This document shows, one piece after another, positions 7,307 through 16,032 of a stretch of 35,176 bases of DNA. Source of the DNA: a virus; the IMG/VR virus record IMGVR_UViG_3300030451_001056, positions 1 to 35,176 of that record. One strand, given 5' to 3'. Made by a program: the position numbers and the translations under genes. The first letter of the stretch is position 1; each line of letters opens with the position of its first letter. Below the pieces are notes generated by a model. It worked only from the letters and a program-made list of their open reading frames with translations, was not told the origin of the DNA and ran no database searches.

Positions 7307-10300
7307 ATGTCAGACATAAATAAATTTACAAGTAAGGAAGTACTAAATAAAGTACTTCTAGATTCTTCGGGAAATGCAGTAGAAGCATTTTCTCACACAA
7401 CACAAGAAGCCTTAAATGCGGCTTTAGATACTACAAATAATAGATTAAATGTAAGCCTAGCCGGAGGTACAATTTCTGGTGATGTAACTATATCTGGAGA
7501 CTTAACTGTTCAGGGCAGTGCGACCAATACTTACGATGAACAAATACAGGGGCAAGTGGATATTGTTGACGTTTACAGTACAGGTGGTTCATCAAATGAA
7601 GCTTTACAGTTATTAATTAGAGGCGGTAATGCAGACCTTAACCCAACTGGAGACTCTATTGGTCTTGGATTCGGCTATGGTTCTGCTGATAATTATGTAA
7701 AATCTGGAATAGTACACGAATTTACTAATGCAAACGGTACTGGAACTTTACATTTTTGTACCAGTGCAGTAGCTGGAGCAGACACAATAAACAAAGGCGA
7801 TGCAAAACTTTCCATTGATAGCTCTGGTAATGTCGGCATAGGAACGGCAACTCCATCATATAGCCTTGAAATTAATTCAAGTGACCAAATATTAGCAGAG
7901 TTTGCTGGTTCTAATGCAAGTTATAGTGCTATTAAAATTAATAATACAGCTACTGGTGGAGATGATTACTTTTTAATGTCTACTGCTGATTCAAATTCAC
8001 TTGGTGGTGGTGTTTTTTCTATCTACAATTCAGATACAACTACGCACATACTTAAATTGAGTTCTGATGGTTCGGCTACTTTTGCTGGTGATGTAACTAT
8101 ATCTAAAAGCGGTAATGCTTTTTTAAATCTTACTTCCACTGGTGGTGGTGCAAGGATGAAGCTAACTGGTCAAGCAAATGAAACCACTAATGGAATATTA
8201 TTTTATGAAAATGCCGATGTAAGAGGTCAAATTAATTACAATCACGCTGACCAAAAAATGGAGTTTAAAACTGGGGATAGCAACACTACTGCACTCACTA
8301 TAGACTCAAATCAAAATGTTGGTATAAGTGCAACACCACAATCAGGTTGGCAAAGTAGCTATACTGCATTACAATTATCTAATAGTGTATTATATAATAA
8401 TGGTGGTAATGATTTATTTCTTGGAGCAAACTTTTACTTTGATGGTTCAAATAATAAATATATCACTGCTAATGGAAGAGCATCTGCAATAGGTCTGGCT
8501 GATGGTGCATTAAAGTTCTTTGTAAGTTCAAGCACCACTCATTCTGCTGATGATAATGTTTCATTTAATCAAGCATTCACTATTGCTAATGATGGCAATG
8601 CTACTTTTTCTGGTGATGTATTTATTAGCAACTCAACACCACTTTTAAGATTAGATGATTCTGATGTAAGCACAAATGTTTCATTAGATGGTTCTGGTGG
8701 AATAGTAAAACTTGCAAGTCACACTGGTCAATCTGTTAGATTTTTAATTGGTAGCACAGAGGTTTCAAGGTTTAATTCGTCAGGTCAGATGGGTATAGGA
8801 GCATCAAACCCAGACAAAACCTTAGTTGTGCAAGCCAGTGGTGCTGAAGTTGTTATAGCTGATACTGGAACAATTCCTACTTTAAGGTTTAGAGAAGGTG
8901 GTGCTACTAAAGGCGTAGTAAGAACGTCAGGTGGTGATATGCAATTCTATAGTAATGGCAGTTCAGCATCCAATCTTAAATTTATACTCGATGACAACTC
9001 CAGAATCTCACTATCTAATAATGATAGTGGTACTGGGGGTGCAGATAGTACAAGTGGAACTACATTGTTTGGTTATATTGCTGGTGAGAATGTTACAAGT
9101 GGCAGTAAAAATAATTCTTTTATTGGACACGCATCTGGAAATCGAAACACAAGCGGAGAAGACAATACAGGCGTTGGAAGATATGCTGGTTTAGGAAACT
9201 ATACTGGTGATGGAAATACTTTTGTTGGTAGTAATGCTGGGTTATCAGATAATTCAGACAGCCACAGTTATAACACAGGTATAGGTTTTGAAGTTTTAAA
9301 AGACCTAACAACTGGCACACTTAACGAGGCGATGGGTAAACAAGCCCTACAAAATTTAACAACTGGAGATTCCAATATTGGGATTGGTACTGATGCTCTT
9401 GGAAGTGCTACTACTTCACATAACTTAATTGCTATTGGTAGAGGTGCTGGTTATGCAATAGATAATGAAACTGCTGACGGAACAATAGCTATTGGTAGGT
9501 CGGCTCTTGCATTGTTGACCTCTGGTTCTGGTAACTTGGCAGTCGGATATTTAAGTGGTAAAAATATTACTACAGGTGCAGACAATGTAGGAGTAGGTGA
9601 AAAAACAATAGGTGGAAATTCATCAACTGCTATAACTGGAGATGCTAATACTGCTGTTGGTTGGTCTTCTGGTTCTAACTTAGAAGGTGCGGCCGCTAAC
9701 AATACTTTAGTTGGAAAGAACTCTGGTTTTGCTATGACCACAGGCTCTAACAATGTAATTGTAGGAAAATCATCTGGGGATGCTATTACTACAACAAGCG
9801 ATTGTACTCTAGTTGGACACGAATCTGGCACAAGTATAAATCATACTGATGCAAATGGTACAACTGCAATCGGTACTGGTTCTTTAAAACTACTTACCAA
9901 TGGAAGACAAAATACAGCAGTTGGATATGGTGCTTTGGAAACTAGTGCAAATGGCGATAGAAATACAGCAGTTGGACATCTAGCACTTGGAAATGTAACT
10001 GGTGGTAATGATGGTGATAACACAGGTATCGGACATAACGCTGGACACGATGGAACTAATGATTTAACAAGTGGAACTGGTAATACACTTATTGGTTCAT
10101 CAACTCGTGTTAGTTCTGCAACAGGAGTGAATCAAACAGTAATAGGATATAATGCAGTAGGAACTGGTGATAATGAAATAGCATTAGGAGATACAAACAT
10201 AACAGCTATCAAAGCACAAGTTACAAGCATAACTGCATATTCTTCAGATGAAAGAACAAAGAAAGATATAACAGATTATGATTTAAAAGGTGTTGACTTT

Positions 10301-10624
10301 ATAAAAGAACTAAGCCTTAAAACATATATCTATAAAAACCCAGCAGATTTTCCAGATGAAATAAGAGATAGTAAATGGGATAAAAAAGACGAAGATGGAA
10401 ATCTTATACATAAAAAACCAGAAGACCCAACAGAAATACAAGTTGGATTAATTGCACAAGAGGTTGAATCAGCACTTGCAAAACATGGTGTTGGAAATTC
10501 AGAAACCTATGCACCTACTCAAGAAAGTGGCATAAAAACTTTAACGTATGGAAATCTTATTTTTCCTTTAATTAAAGCTGTACAGGAATTATCTGCAAGA
10601 GTAGAAGAATTAGAAAATAAATAA
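7307..10624 (+). CDS. Tail fibre / receptor-binding protein with S74 chaperone
   Basis: This 1105-residue protein is probably a homotrimeric fibre. Its N-terminus (residues 1-60) is the likely virion anchor and passes into a GGTISGDVTISGDLTVQG linker. The middle has repeated beta units with GNVGIGTATPS-like motifs and SGDVTIS/SGDVFIS repeats. Residues about 580-965 are many short repeats of the type NTAVGxxA / TTGxxNxxIG, like the left-handed parallel beta-roll of YadA-type adhesin heads. The C-terminus is a Peptidase_S74 intramolecular chaperone: SDERTKKDI from Ser980, then GLIAQEV and a final coiled coil (LIKAVQELSARVEELENK). In known members, cleavage just before this Ser removes the chaperone after trimer folding. 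It probably mediates host attachment; the receptor is unknown. Confidence 0.88.
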   Translation: MSDINKFTSKEVLNKVLLDSSGNAVEAFSHTTQEALNAALDTTNNRLNVSLAGGTISGDVTISGDLTVQGSATNTYDEQIQGQVDIVDVYSTGGSSNEALQLLIRGGNADLNPTGDSIGLGFGYGSADNYVKSGIVHEFTNANGTGTLHFCTSAVAGADTINKGDAKLSIDSSGNVGIGTATPSYSLEINSSDQILAEFAGSNASYSAIKINNTATGGDDYFLMSTADSNSLGGGVFSIYNSDTTTHILKLSSDGSATFAGDVTISKSGNAFLNLTSTGGGARMKLTGQANETTNGILFYENADVRGQINYNHADQKMEFKTGDSNTTALTIDSNQNVGISATPQSGWQSSYTALQLSNSVLYNNGGNDLFLGANFYFDGSNNKYITANGRASAIGLADGALKFFVSSSTTHSADDNVSFNQAFTIANDGNATFSGDVFISNSTPLLRLDDSDVSTNVSLDGSGGIVKLASHTGQSVRFLIGSTEVSRFNSSGQMGIGASNPDKTLVVQASGAEVVIADTGTIPTLRFREGGATKGVVRTSGGDMQFYSNGSSASNLKFILDDNSRISLSNNDSGTGGADSTSGTTLFGYIAGENVTSGSKNNSFIGHASGNRNTSGEDNTGVGRYAGLGNYTGDGNTFVGSNAGLSDNSDSHSYNTGIGFEVLKDLTTGTLNEAMGKQALQNLTTGDSNIGIGTDALGSATTSHNLIAIGRGAGYAIDNETADGTIAIGRSALALLTSGSGNLAVGYLSGKNITTGADNVGVGEKTIGGNSSTAITGDANTAVGWSSGSNLEGAAANNTLVGKNSGFAMTTGSNNVIVGKSSGDAITTTSDCTLVGHESGTSINHTDANGTTAIGTGSLKLLTNGRQNTAVGYGALETSANGDRNTAVGHLALGNVTGGNDGDNTGIGHNAGHDGTNDLTSGTGNTLIGSSTRVSSATGVNQTVIGYNAVGTGDNEIALGDTNITAIKAQVTSITAYSSDERTKKDITDYDLKGVDFIKELSLKTYIYKNPADFPDEIRDSKWDKKDEDGNLIHKKPEDPTEIQVGLIAQEVESALAKHGVGNSETYAPTQESGIKTLTYGNLIFPLIKAVQELSARVEELENK

Positions 10625-10646
10625 TTAACTAAACAAGGAGTCAATA

Positions 10647-10871
10647 ATGGCTAAAGAAAAAAAAGAAAAGCCAGTTATTAATCTTGATGGTAAAGAGTAT
10701 ATCATTGAGGACTTAACTGATGAACAGAAGATGATGGTAAATCATATAAACGACATACAAAACAAACAAGCATCTAATGGTTTTATTGCAGACCAACTTA
10801 GAGTAGGTCACGATGCATTTGTTAAGATGTTGAAAGAATCATTGGAATCTGAAGAGGTTAAAGAAGACTAA
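10647..10871 (+). CDS. Small phage protein, DUF6447-like
   Basis: The product has 74 residues: a basic start (MAKEKKEKPVINLDGKEY) and an amphipathic helical hairpin (IEDLTDEQKMMVNHINDIQN). The N-terminal LDGKEYxxEDLTDE pattern resembles short cyanophage proteins grouped, as I recall, as DUF6447; I cannot verify this here. The gene has AAGGAG nine bases before its ATG and ends overlapping the next start (TAATG). Placed right after the fibre, it might be a fibre-assembly partner, but nothing in the sequence shows that. Confidence 0.5.
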   Translation: MAKEKKEKPVINLDGKEYIIEDLTDEQKMMVNHINDIQNKQASNGFIADQLRVGHDAFVKMLKESLESEEVKED

Positions 10872-11320
10872 TGCTTATAAGGAAAAGTTCTCAGGGTCAT
10901 TACTTAAGACTATATAGGAATACAACTCCCGGTGCTACTAGGACAAAGACATATTCAGATGGCACGACTGAGACCCTGACTTATCCTTCTAGGTATAAAT
11001 ATTTTTTAGTTGTAGATGGCGAGGTTGTTCAGAGAAGCAATAGCTGGGCAACGATTGAACAGGCTTATGTTGATGAATGTGATGATAGTCATGGTGGCGG
11101 TCATGGAAGATTAGACCCCGGACATCATCATCTTATTAACTGCGTAGCTACATCTCAATCTGATTACCCTACAATGGACAATACAAAAGCAGAGATACAA
11201 GATTTCTACGACAAGAGAAATATTTCTTATTCTAGCTCAGAAACTAAGTCAGAGTTGTTATCTAGAATAGTTCCAATGATGGCTGGAGATGAAGAGGTTT
11301 CTAAACATTTAAAGGTTTAA
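10871..11320 (+). CDS. Protein with His-rich loop and C-terminal HeH-like domain
   Basis: This is a 149-residue protein of unknown function. Residues 1-65 look like a beta domain (HYLRLYRNTTPG, YKYFLVVDGEVVQRS). Residues 70-92 hold a striking His/Gly cluster (CDDSHGGGHGRLDPGHHH) that could bind metal. Residues about 104-135 (NTKAEIQDFYDKRNISYSSS, then ETKSELLSRI) have the pattern of HeH/LEM-like helix-extended-loop-helix motifs, which occur at the ends of many phage structural proteins. Start overlaps the previous stop by one base. It is likely a minor virion or tail-associated protein, judging by position. Confidence 0.5.
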   Translation: MLIRKSSQGHYLRLYRNTTPGATRTKTYSDGTTETLTYPSRYKYFLVVDGEVVQRSNSWATIEQAYVDECDDSHGGGHGRLDPGHHHLINCVATSQSDYPTMDNTKAEIQDFYDKRNISYSSSETKSELLSRIVPMMAGDEEVSKHLKV

Positions 11321-11321
11321 T

Positions 11322-11630
11322 ATGAGTTTATATAAATACACACAGAAAGAGGCCGCCAATCTATTGATAGGTCAGAACGGTTTCGATGTTATAGCGGAGC
11401 ACGATACCAATGTTGTGAATCCAGATACAGGTTCTTGGATTGCTATACAGGCACTAGGTAAAGATTCTAGTGGTACAACTGAATTTCTAAAAATAAAGGT
11501 TACGTCAAATATAGGTGACGATATTAGTTCTTTTGTTAATCTTATACCCGGAGAGATACTATATGGTAATTTTAGTGGTATTGTAAACCATACAGACTCT
11601 ACAGCAGTATGCATAGCTTACAGAGGGTAA
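11322..11630 (+). CDS. Small beta-rich phage protein, unknown
   Basis: This 102-residue protein starts one base after the previous stop (GTTTAATATG). The sequence alternates short beta strands and Gly/Asp turns (GSWIAIQALGKDSSGTTEF, EILYGNFSGIVNHTDSTAV) and has no signal peptide or membrane segment. Small proteins like this are common among fibre-adjacent genes of environmental phages. I do not recognise a family and no catalytic motif is visible; a minor capsid or tail decoration role is only a guess from position. Confidence 0.5.
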   Translation: MSLYKYTQKEAANLLIGQNGFDVIAEHDTNVVNPDTGSWIAIQALGKDSSGTTEFLKIKVTSNIGDDISSFVNLIPGEILYGNFSGIVNHTDSTAVCIAYRG

Positions 11631-11662
11631 GAAGGACAGAGAGGCTAAAGAGAAGAGCGAAA

Positions 11663-11953
11663 ATGAAAAGCCCATTAACTGATTTAGTAACTTGGCAAAA
11701 AGAAACAGGACAGCTTGATGGCTGGACAGCTTATCATATAGCGGCTGGTGCATTTCTTTGTAAAGTGTTTCAGTGGTGGGGATGGACTGATTTTTGGTGT
11801 GTGATGGGAGTCTTTATTGTTGGTGTTCTTTGGGAAGTATTTGAATACTACATAGAAAATTGGAAGCCTTATGGTAGTAAAAAGAAGTGGGCATATAATA
11901 CGATTGCTGACATCATTGTTGAAACTGCTATGGCTTGGTGGATGGTAATTTGA
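11663..11953 (+). CDS. Small membrane protein in the lysis/envelope cassette
   Basis: I choose the ATG at 11663 (MKSPLTDLVTWQKETGQLDG): the upstream ATG at 11609 lies inside the previous gene and adds a very basic, unlikely leader. The 96-residue product has two or three hydrophobic stretches (YHIAAGAFLCKVF, DFWCVMGVFIVGVLWEVFEY, and IIVETAMAWWMVI at the very end) and many Trp residues. It may be a holin-like or other inner-membrane protein. The WEVFEYYIENW and later AD motifs resemble loosely some VanZ/YfiM-type membrane proteins; this is weak. Confidence 0.55.
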   Translation: MKSPLTDLVTWQKETGQLDGWTAYHIAAGAFLCKVFQWWGWTDFWCVMGVFIVGVLWEVFEYYIENWKPYGSKKKWAYNTIADIIVETAMAWWMVI

Positions 11954-11986
11954 AACATAAAATAAAAAAATTAGATAACGGAGATT

Positions 11987-12220
11987 TTGAAGTTGTTAGT
12001 ACGAGTTATGATCATCCTGTTACTTATAACAATAACAGGATGCGGAAGAGGGTGGAGCGTAGGAGGCTACCAAATCACACCTCAGGATACTGTGTCGAAT
12101 ACAGTTTTTATAGAGATAATGGGGGCTGATTCAGTTGTTCATTATTATCACGGAAGAGTATACACAAAGTCAAATTGGTGTTGGTTGCATAATCAATTTG
12201 AAGACATAGAACATGACTGA
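11987..12220 (+). CDS. Small lipoprotein, candidate outer-membrane spanin
   Basis: The frame from a TTG start gives a lipoprotein signal: a basic start (MKLLVRV), a hydrophobic core (MIILLLIT) and a lipobox ITGC with Cys19, predicted to be lipid-modified by signal peptidase II. The mature part is only about 58 residues. Lying directly before a membrane-anchored coiled-coil protein, it could be the outer-membrane partner of a two-component spanin, which fuses inner and outer membranes at lysis. Known pairs often come in the opposite order, so this remains inference. GGAG lies close before TTG; an ATG at 12008 is an alternative start but would leave a signal peptide without positive charge. Confidence 0.5.
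   Translation: MKLLVRVMIILLLITITGCGRGWSVGGYQITPQDTVSNTVFIEIMGADSVVHYYHGRVYTKSNWCWLHNQFEDIEHD
12013..12042 (+). repeat. Perfect 10-bp inverted repeat inside the lipoprotein signal-peptide coding region
   Basis: CATCCTGTTA (12013-12022) and TAACAGGATG (12033-12042) are exact reverse complements with a 10-base loop. The element encodes the hydrophobic core and lipobox of the lipoprotein. It may slow translation or be chance in coding DNA. Confidence 0.5.
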
Positions 12221-12530
12221 TGTCAAAACTGCAAGGAGCTATCGTGGTCATTTGGTTGACGATAATATGGTTCTTAGCATTAACATCAAATGGATTATAC
12301 AGTTATGTGTTCTTGTGGGTGCTATTGTGTATGGGTACTATCGTATTGAGTCAAGATTGGGTAAACTTGAGTCGGAACTGGTCGAAGCAGATAGCACGAT
12401 TCGGAGTTTATTGCATAAACATAGCTTGGAAGAACAGCGGGAAAGGGCAGAATTGGAAAGTCGAATTTCATTCTATGAAAAAGAATTTAACATCAACCCA
12501 TTCAGTTGGGGAAAAAAGAAGCGGAAATGA
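12213..12530 (+). CDS. Membrane-anchored coiled-coil protein (inner-membrane spanin-like)
   Basis: The product is 105 residues. About 22 polar residues are followed by one transmembrane helix (INIKWIIQLCVLVGAIVYGY), then a long coiled coil rich in Glu, Leu and Arg (RIESRLGKLESELVEADSTI...), ending NPFSWGKKKRK. One membrane anchor plus a periplasmic coiled coil is the plan of inner-membrane spanins, and the lipoprotein gene upstream overlaps it by eight bases. A tail or envelope-associated scaffold is an alternative. An overlapping ORF in another frame (12220-12537) also looks hydrophobic but lacks the coherent coiled coil and is taken as a shadow. Confidence 0.6.
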   Translation: MTDVKTARSYRGHLVDDNMVLSINIKWIIQLCVLVGAIVYGYYRIESRLGKLESELVEADSTIRSLLHKHSLEEQRERAELESRISFYEKEFNINPFSWGKKKRK

Positions 12531-12895
12531 ATCATAATGAGTTTCAACACATTGCAGAAGAGTTATTCGGAAAGGCTGTATGGGTGGCTTTTGCATACTT
12601 GGGCGTATCTATCTTTAAGGGACTCATACTTAATGTCTACGAAGGGCTTATGGTTTTTATTGGGAATGATTTTAATCAAGATGACGTTGTATATTTGGGC
12701 CCAGAAGAACGGCCTGCTCGCATTGTTCGCATGGGAATTAGAAAAACGGTTTTCTATATGAAGGATGGAGACGGCAGGTGGACAATCAAAATGGCAGTTC
12801 CTAACGAGGCCTTGAAGACAATGGTCATTAAAAAAGAGTTACCGAAAAATGGTGGTAAGTTTCATAGCATAACAGGACAGGAAGATGGAAAATAA
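12527..12895 (+). CDS. MscS-like beta-domain membrane protein
   Basis: The ATG at 12527 overlaps the previous stop as ATGA, which decides the start. The product is 122 residues. A hydrophobic helix lies at about 14-45 (WVAFAYLGVSIFKGLILNVY, then GLMVFIGN). After it comes a beta segment NDFNQDDVVYLGPEERPARI, then MGIRKTVFYMKDGDGRW and MAVPNEALKTMVIKK. The order (F..DDVV..G....ARI....T....DG....VPN..L) recalls the cytoplasmic beta domain of small mechanosensitive channels, but with only one hydrophobic segment. It may be a pore-forming or envelope protein acting at lysis or during DNA entry. The resemblance is visual and needs a profile search. Confidence 0.5.
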   Translation: MNHNEFQHIAEELFGKAVWVAFAYLGVSIFKGLILNVYEGLMVFIGNDFNQDDVVYLGPEERPARIVRMGIRKTVFYMKDGDGRWTIKMAVPNEALKTMVIKKELPKNGGKFHSITGQEDGK

Positions 12896-13097
12896 AGATA
12901 TATATCAATTATTAGTAAAGCATGACGAAAGATTGAAAAACATTTATTCTAGTTTAGGTAGAATTGAAAACCATTTAGACAAATTAAATGGTAAAGTAGA
13001 AAGACACGATACAACCATCGCAAAGATGCAAGTCTGGGGTAGTATCGCCTTAGTCACTTTACCTATCGTAATCAACGCAATAATGAGGTTAATGTAA
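12885..13097 (+). CDS. XhlA-like holin/hemolysin-type membrane protein
   Basis: This 70-residue protein overlaps the preceding gene by 11 bases. It has an N-terminal coiled coil (YQLLVKHDERLKNIYSSLGR, ENHLDKLNGKVERHDTTI) and a C-terminal transmembrane helix (WGSIALVTLPIVINAIMRLM). That layout, coiled coil followed by a single terminal membrane span, is typical of XhlA-type proteins and some small holins, which localise to the inner membrane and help release lysis enzymes. It supports reading 11663-13097 as a lysis/envelope cassette. No separate endolysin gene is recognisable next to it. Confidence 0.6.
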   Translation: MENKDIYQLLVKHDERLKNIYSSLGRIENHLDKLNGKVERHDTTIAKMQVWGSIALVTLPIVINAIMRLM

Positions 13098-13324
13098 TGG
13101 ATATTAAATCAATGCTAGTAAAGCTTGCAGAAGAGCAAGCAGAAAAAATGCAAGAACAGGCTATGGAGCACTTAGCTTCAGATGATATGGCTGAGAAGAT
13201 TGCAAGTGCTATCAACAAACGAATTGACATTCCTTTCGTATCTGAAGAAAAAGAGCAGATATTCTTTGAAAAGGTTGTTGACGTAGTAACAGATATCCTA
13301 GAAGGCGTATTCAAAGGTAAATAG
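13097..13324 (+). CDS. Small acidic helical protein, unknown
   Basis: The product has 75 residues and is predicted to be almost all helix: an amphipathic stretch with Gln/Glu/Met repeats (KLAEEQAEKMQEQAMEHLAS) followed by a second helix (FEKVVDVVTDILEGVF). It starts overlapping the XhlA-like gene by one base and its TAG stop overlaps the GTG start of the next gene. It has no membrane segment or Cys. It could be a small assembly chaperone or a neck protein. I recognise no family. Confidence 0.5.
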   Translation: MDIKSMLVKLAEEQAEKMQEQAMEHLASDDMAEKIASAINKRIDIPFVSEEKEQIFFEKVVDVVTDILEGVFKGK

Positions 13325-16032
13325 TGCCTAAAAAACTGTACCAATTAAATGACTTTAGCGGTGGACTAAACACCGTTAAGGACATTGCTGACATTGCTGA
13401 CAATGAGGTAGGTGCGGCTAGAGCTGTCATGTTCAATGTATATGGTGGCATACAGCCATTCTACAGCATGACAGATGCTACAAACAATAAGGTATCTGCT
13501 TATGTTAATGATGAGATAGCTACGGTACAGCCCGGATATGGATTAGGTTATTTTGAAACAGATTATACTAGAGACCCTGTAACAGTTTCACAAACCAGCT
13601 CTATTGCAGGTGATGATGACAGTGAAGGTTCTGCTACTGGTTTCATAGCAAGAACGAATGGAGGCTCACTGAGAGAGTTGGAGTATAAGGTTAGTGGTAC
13701 TCAGCAGAATCTCGCATCTTCTTTTCCCGTTGGAACCTTGGTACACATGACTGCTAGTTCCTTTCCTGCAAATGGTATTGATAGGGCGGCTCAAGGACTT
13801 TATCGAGTAATAGATACAAATAGTAATAATATTGTTTTTGATAGAGCTATGCCTATTACTATTGAAACTCCTCCTCAAGTTTTTTGGGGGGCTACCTTAA
13901 AAGGTGTTTCCCTAGGTGATCAGGTTATATTATTAGCTAACCCTGCGGCACACGACATAGATGTTTTTTCTACAAATGCTAATAATTATACACACAATGT
14001 TATTACTTTAAGGTCTTCTGCTAGTAGTATTCCTTCAAAGGTAAAGTACTACAAGTCAGAGGAGTCTATAAGATGCTGTGATACTGCCGATACGAATGAT
14101 TGCACAATTCAATGGTACGGATGGATACAAAGAAGGCATTTTAATGGTGCTAATAATTCTGATGATAGCAATTCTTACATGAATTACTTTTCTAAAAATA
14201 ACGATCTTGCTCCCCCTACAGATGGCACTGTTGCTACAACGTCTTCGTCAACTGGAGTTTTAGCAAGTTATGAAAAGAATCAAGATGATGATAGTGCAAC
14301 TGCAACATCTCTTACTGCTGGTTCTGGTTTTAATATTGCTGTTACTACAGAAACGGATGAAGATGGGCTTGTTTCAAGCGGGGGTTATGAATTTGCTCAG
14401 ACATTTATTTATGATGGCAATCAAGAATCTTTACCATATAAATACTCTGAGACTTTAACTGTTTCTGATGCGAATGATTTAAGTTCTTTGTCTTTAAATG
14501 TTGCAACTATTGGGCCTTACGACCCTAGAATATCTGGCGGAAGAATATACATTAGAGAAATAGGGACAGATTCAGAATATATTATGTTGTTAGACATTGA
14601 CCTAGGAAAGGGCTGTAGAACAAAACTTTCAGAGGATTACACGGCATGGGTTAATCCAGCACTAACCTTAACGGGAACAATATCAAGTGGTACCACCTCT
14701 GTAACTAGCACCTCAAATGACCTTGCTATACCCGGAATGTCTGTTGCAGGATCGGGTATACCACTTGGAACGACTATTAGTGCGGCAAATAATCTAGCTA
14801 ATGTAATAACCCTTTCTCAAAATGCGACAGGGAACGGAGCCGTTACCCTTACTCTTACAGGTAGTTTTTATTCATGTCCCGATAGAGATGTAGCTAATAA
14901 CTTTAGAATTTCTGAGCTTGGTTTTATCACCTACGAAGTTATCAATGGATTTAGCTCCAGTATATTTAGCAATGCCTTGGGTGATTCTGGAGAGCATTGG
15001 AAAGATGCAGTAGTTGCAAACAATAGAGTGTTTGTGTGTAATGTAACAATGAAAGATGAGGATACTGGAGACACTAAGGCTGAGGCCACATTAAGATCTT
15101 ACCCGGATAGAATCATGTACTCCATGCCCAACAGGTACGATACATTTCCATCTACCAATTTTATAGAGGCGGCTAAGGGTGATGCAGATGTGTACGTTGC
15201 AATAGAAGCTTATGCAGATAGATTGTTAGCCTACAAGAATAAAAGTTTAGACATTATCAATATAGCCGGAGATGACCGTAATTGGTTCCTAGAAGACAGT
15301 AAAAAGTATCAGGGTGTGTTGCATCCAGAAGCAGTAAAAAGAACCCAATATGGCATAATATGGGCCAATAAACTTGGCTTGTATCTATATAACGGATCCT
15401 CTATAACCAACCTAAGAGAAAATAAAGTTAGCGACAGTGACTGGAGCGGTCATGTTGGTTCATTTACAGGAATCATATATGATGAGCAAGAGTCTATGGC
15501 CTTTGTAGTAAAGAGTCTTGACAATGATGGTGATGTATATATGTGCGATTTAAAGAAAGGCAACTTTACATTTACCAGAGATTTTGTTTTAGATACTAAT
15601 GACGGGCTCACTAATTCAGTAGATACAGAAAGCAACAATACACTAATAGCTCACGATAGTGATAGCCAGATTGACATTTATCAGATACATAGAACAGTAG
15701 TAGCTAGTCAGTTCACACAGTTTACAACAAGAGCGTTGAATTTTGGAAGTATACATCAGGTAAAGAAAGTGTATGCTGTACATATTACATATAAATCAGA
15801 TGTAGCACTAACAGGCATGTTTACTTTATTAGAAGAAGATGGCACCAGTACAGCGTTGAGTGGTACCATTGGTGCATCAACATCTAACTGGGCAAAGGTA
15901 AAGCTCACTCCATCATCGCCAGTAACGTGTAATAAAATTTCTTTAAAGTTTGAAAGTAGCACTACTGCTGTTAAAGCATACATTAATGACATTGCAATAG
16001 AACATCGAGTTCTTTACAGAAAAGGTTCTTAA
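13324..16032 (+). CDS. Large tail structural protein (tail hub / stabilisation-like)
   Basis: The GTG start overlaps the preceding stop codon. The 902-residue product opens with LYQLNDFSGGLNTVKDIADI and then NEVGAARAVMFNVYGGIQPF. This FSGGLN...N signature starts tail tubular or stabilisation proteins of many podoviruses. Residues about 445-515 form a Thr/Ser/Gly-rich inserted beta module (SGTTSVTSTSNDLAIPGMSV...). The later part has repeated beta motifs of the kind seen in beta-propellers (GIIYDEQESMAFVV, GDVYMCDLKKGNFTF) and a jelly-roll-like end. Position after the lysis-type genes and before the ejection proteins fits a hub or nozzle of a short tail. The family name is inferred. Confidence 0.65.
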   Translation: MPKKLYQLNDFSGGLNTVKDIADIADNEVGAARAVMFNVYGGIQPFYSMTDATNNKVSAYVNDEIATVQPGYGLGYFETDYTRDPVTVSQTSSIAGDDDSEGSATGFIARTNGGSLRELEYKVSGTQQNLASSFPVGTLVHMTASSFPANGIDRAAQGLYRVIDTNSNNIVFDRAMPITIETPPQVFWGATLKGVSLGDQVILLANPAAHDIDVFSTNANNYTHNVITLRSSASSIPSKVKYYKSEESIRCCDTADTNDCTIQWYGWIQRRHFNGANNSDDSNSYMNYFSKNNDLAPPTDGTVATTSSSTGVLASYEKNQDDDSATATSLTAGSGFNIAVTTETDEDGLVSSGGYEFAQTFIYDGNQESLPYKYSETLTVSDANDLSSLSLNVATIGPYDPRISGGRIYIREIGTDSEYIMLLDIDLGKGCRTKLSEDYTAWVNPALTLTGTISSGTTSVTSTSNDLAIPGMSVAGSGIPLGTTISAANNLANVITLSQNATGNGAVTLTLTGSFYSCPDRDVANNFRISELGFITYEVINGFSSSIFSNALGDSGEHWKDAVVANNRVFVCNVTMKDEDTGDTKAEATLRSYPDRIMYSMPNRYDTFPSTNFIEAAKGDADVYVAIEAYADRLLAYKNKSLDIINIAGDDRNWFLEDSKKYQGVLHPEAVKRTQYGIIWANKLGLYLYNGSSITNLRENKVSDSDWSGHVGSFTGIIYDEQESMAFVVKSLDNDGDVYMCDLKKGNFTFTRDFVLDTNDGLTNSVDTESNNTLIAHDSDSQIDIYQIHRTVVASQFTQFTTRALNFGSIHQVKKVYAVHITYKSDVALTGMFTLLEEDGTSTALSGTIGASTSNWAKVKLTPSSPVTCNKISLKFESSTTAVKAYINDIAIEHRVLYRKGS

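Noticed and set aside
11935-12129. 64-codon ORF (MVDGNLKHKIKKLDNGDFEV...)
   Set aside because: It overlaps the end of the membrane-protein gene and the lipoprotein in another frame. Its second half is Arg-rich and looks like out-of-frame sequence. The lipoprotein frame has a convincing lipobox. The first 30 residues look natural, so a low possibility remains.
12220-12537. 105-codon hydrophobic ORF overlapping the coiled-coil membrane protein
   Set aside because: It is a +1 shadow of 12213-12530; hydrophobic codons shift to hydrophobic codons. The 12213 frame has a coherent coiled coil and its stop is joined to the next gene by ATGA.
12537-12761. 74-codon ORF inside the MscS-like gene
   Set aside because: No ribosome site, composition typical of a shifted frame, and the ATGA-coupled frame at 12527 covers it.
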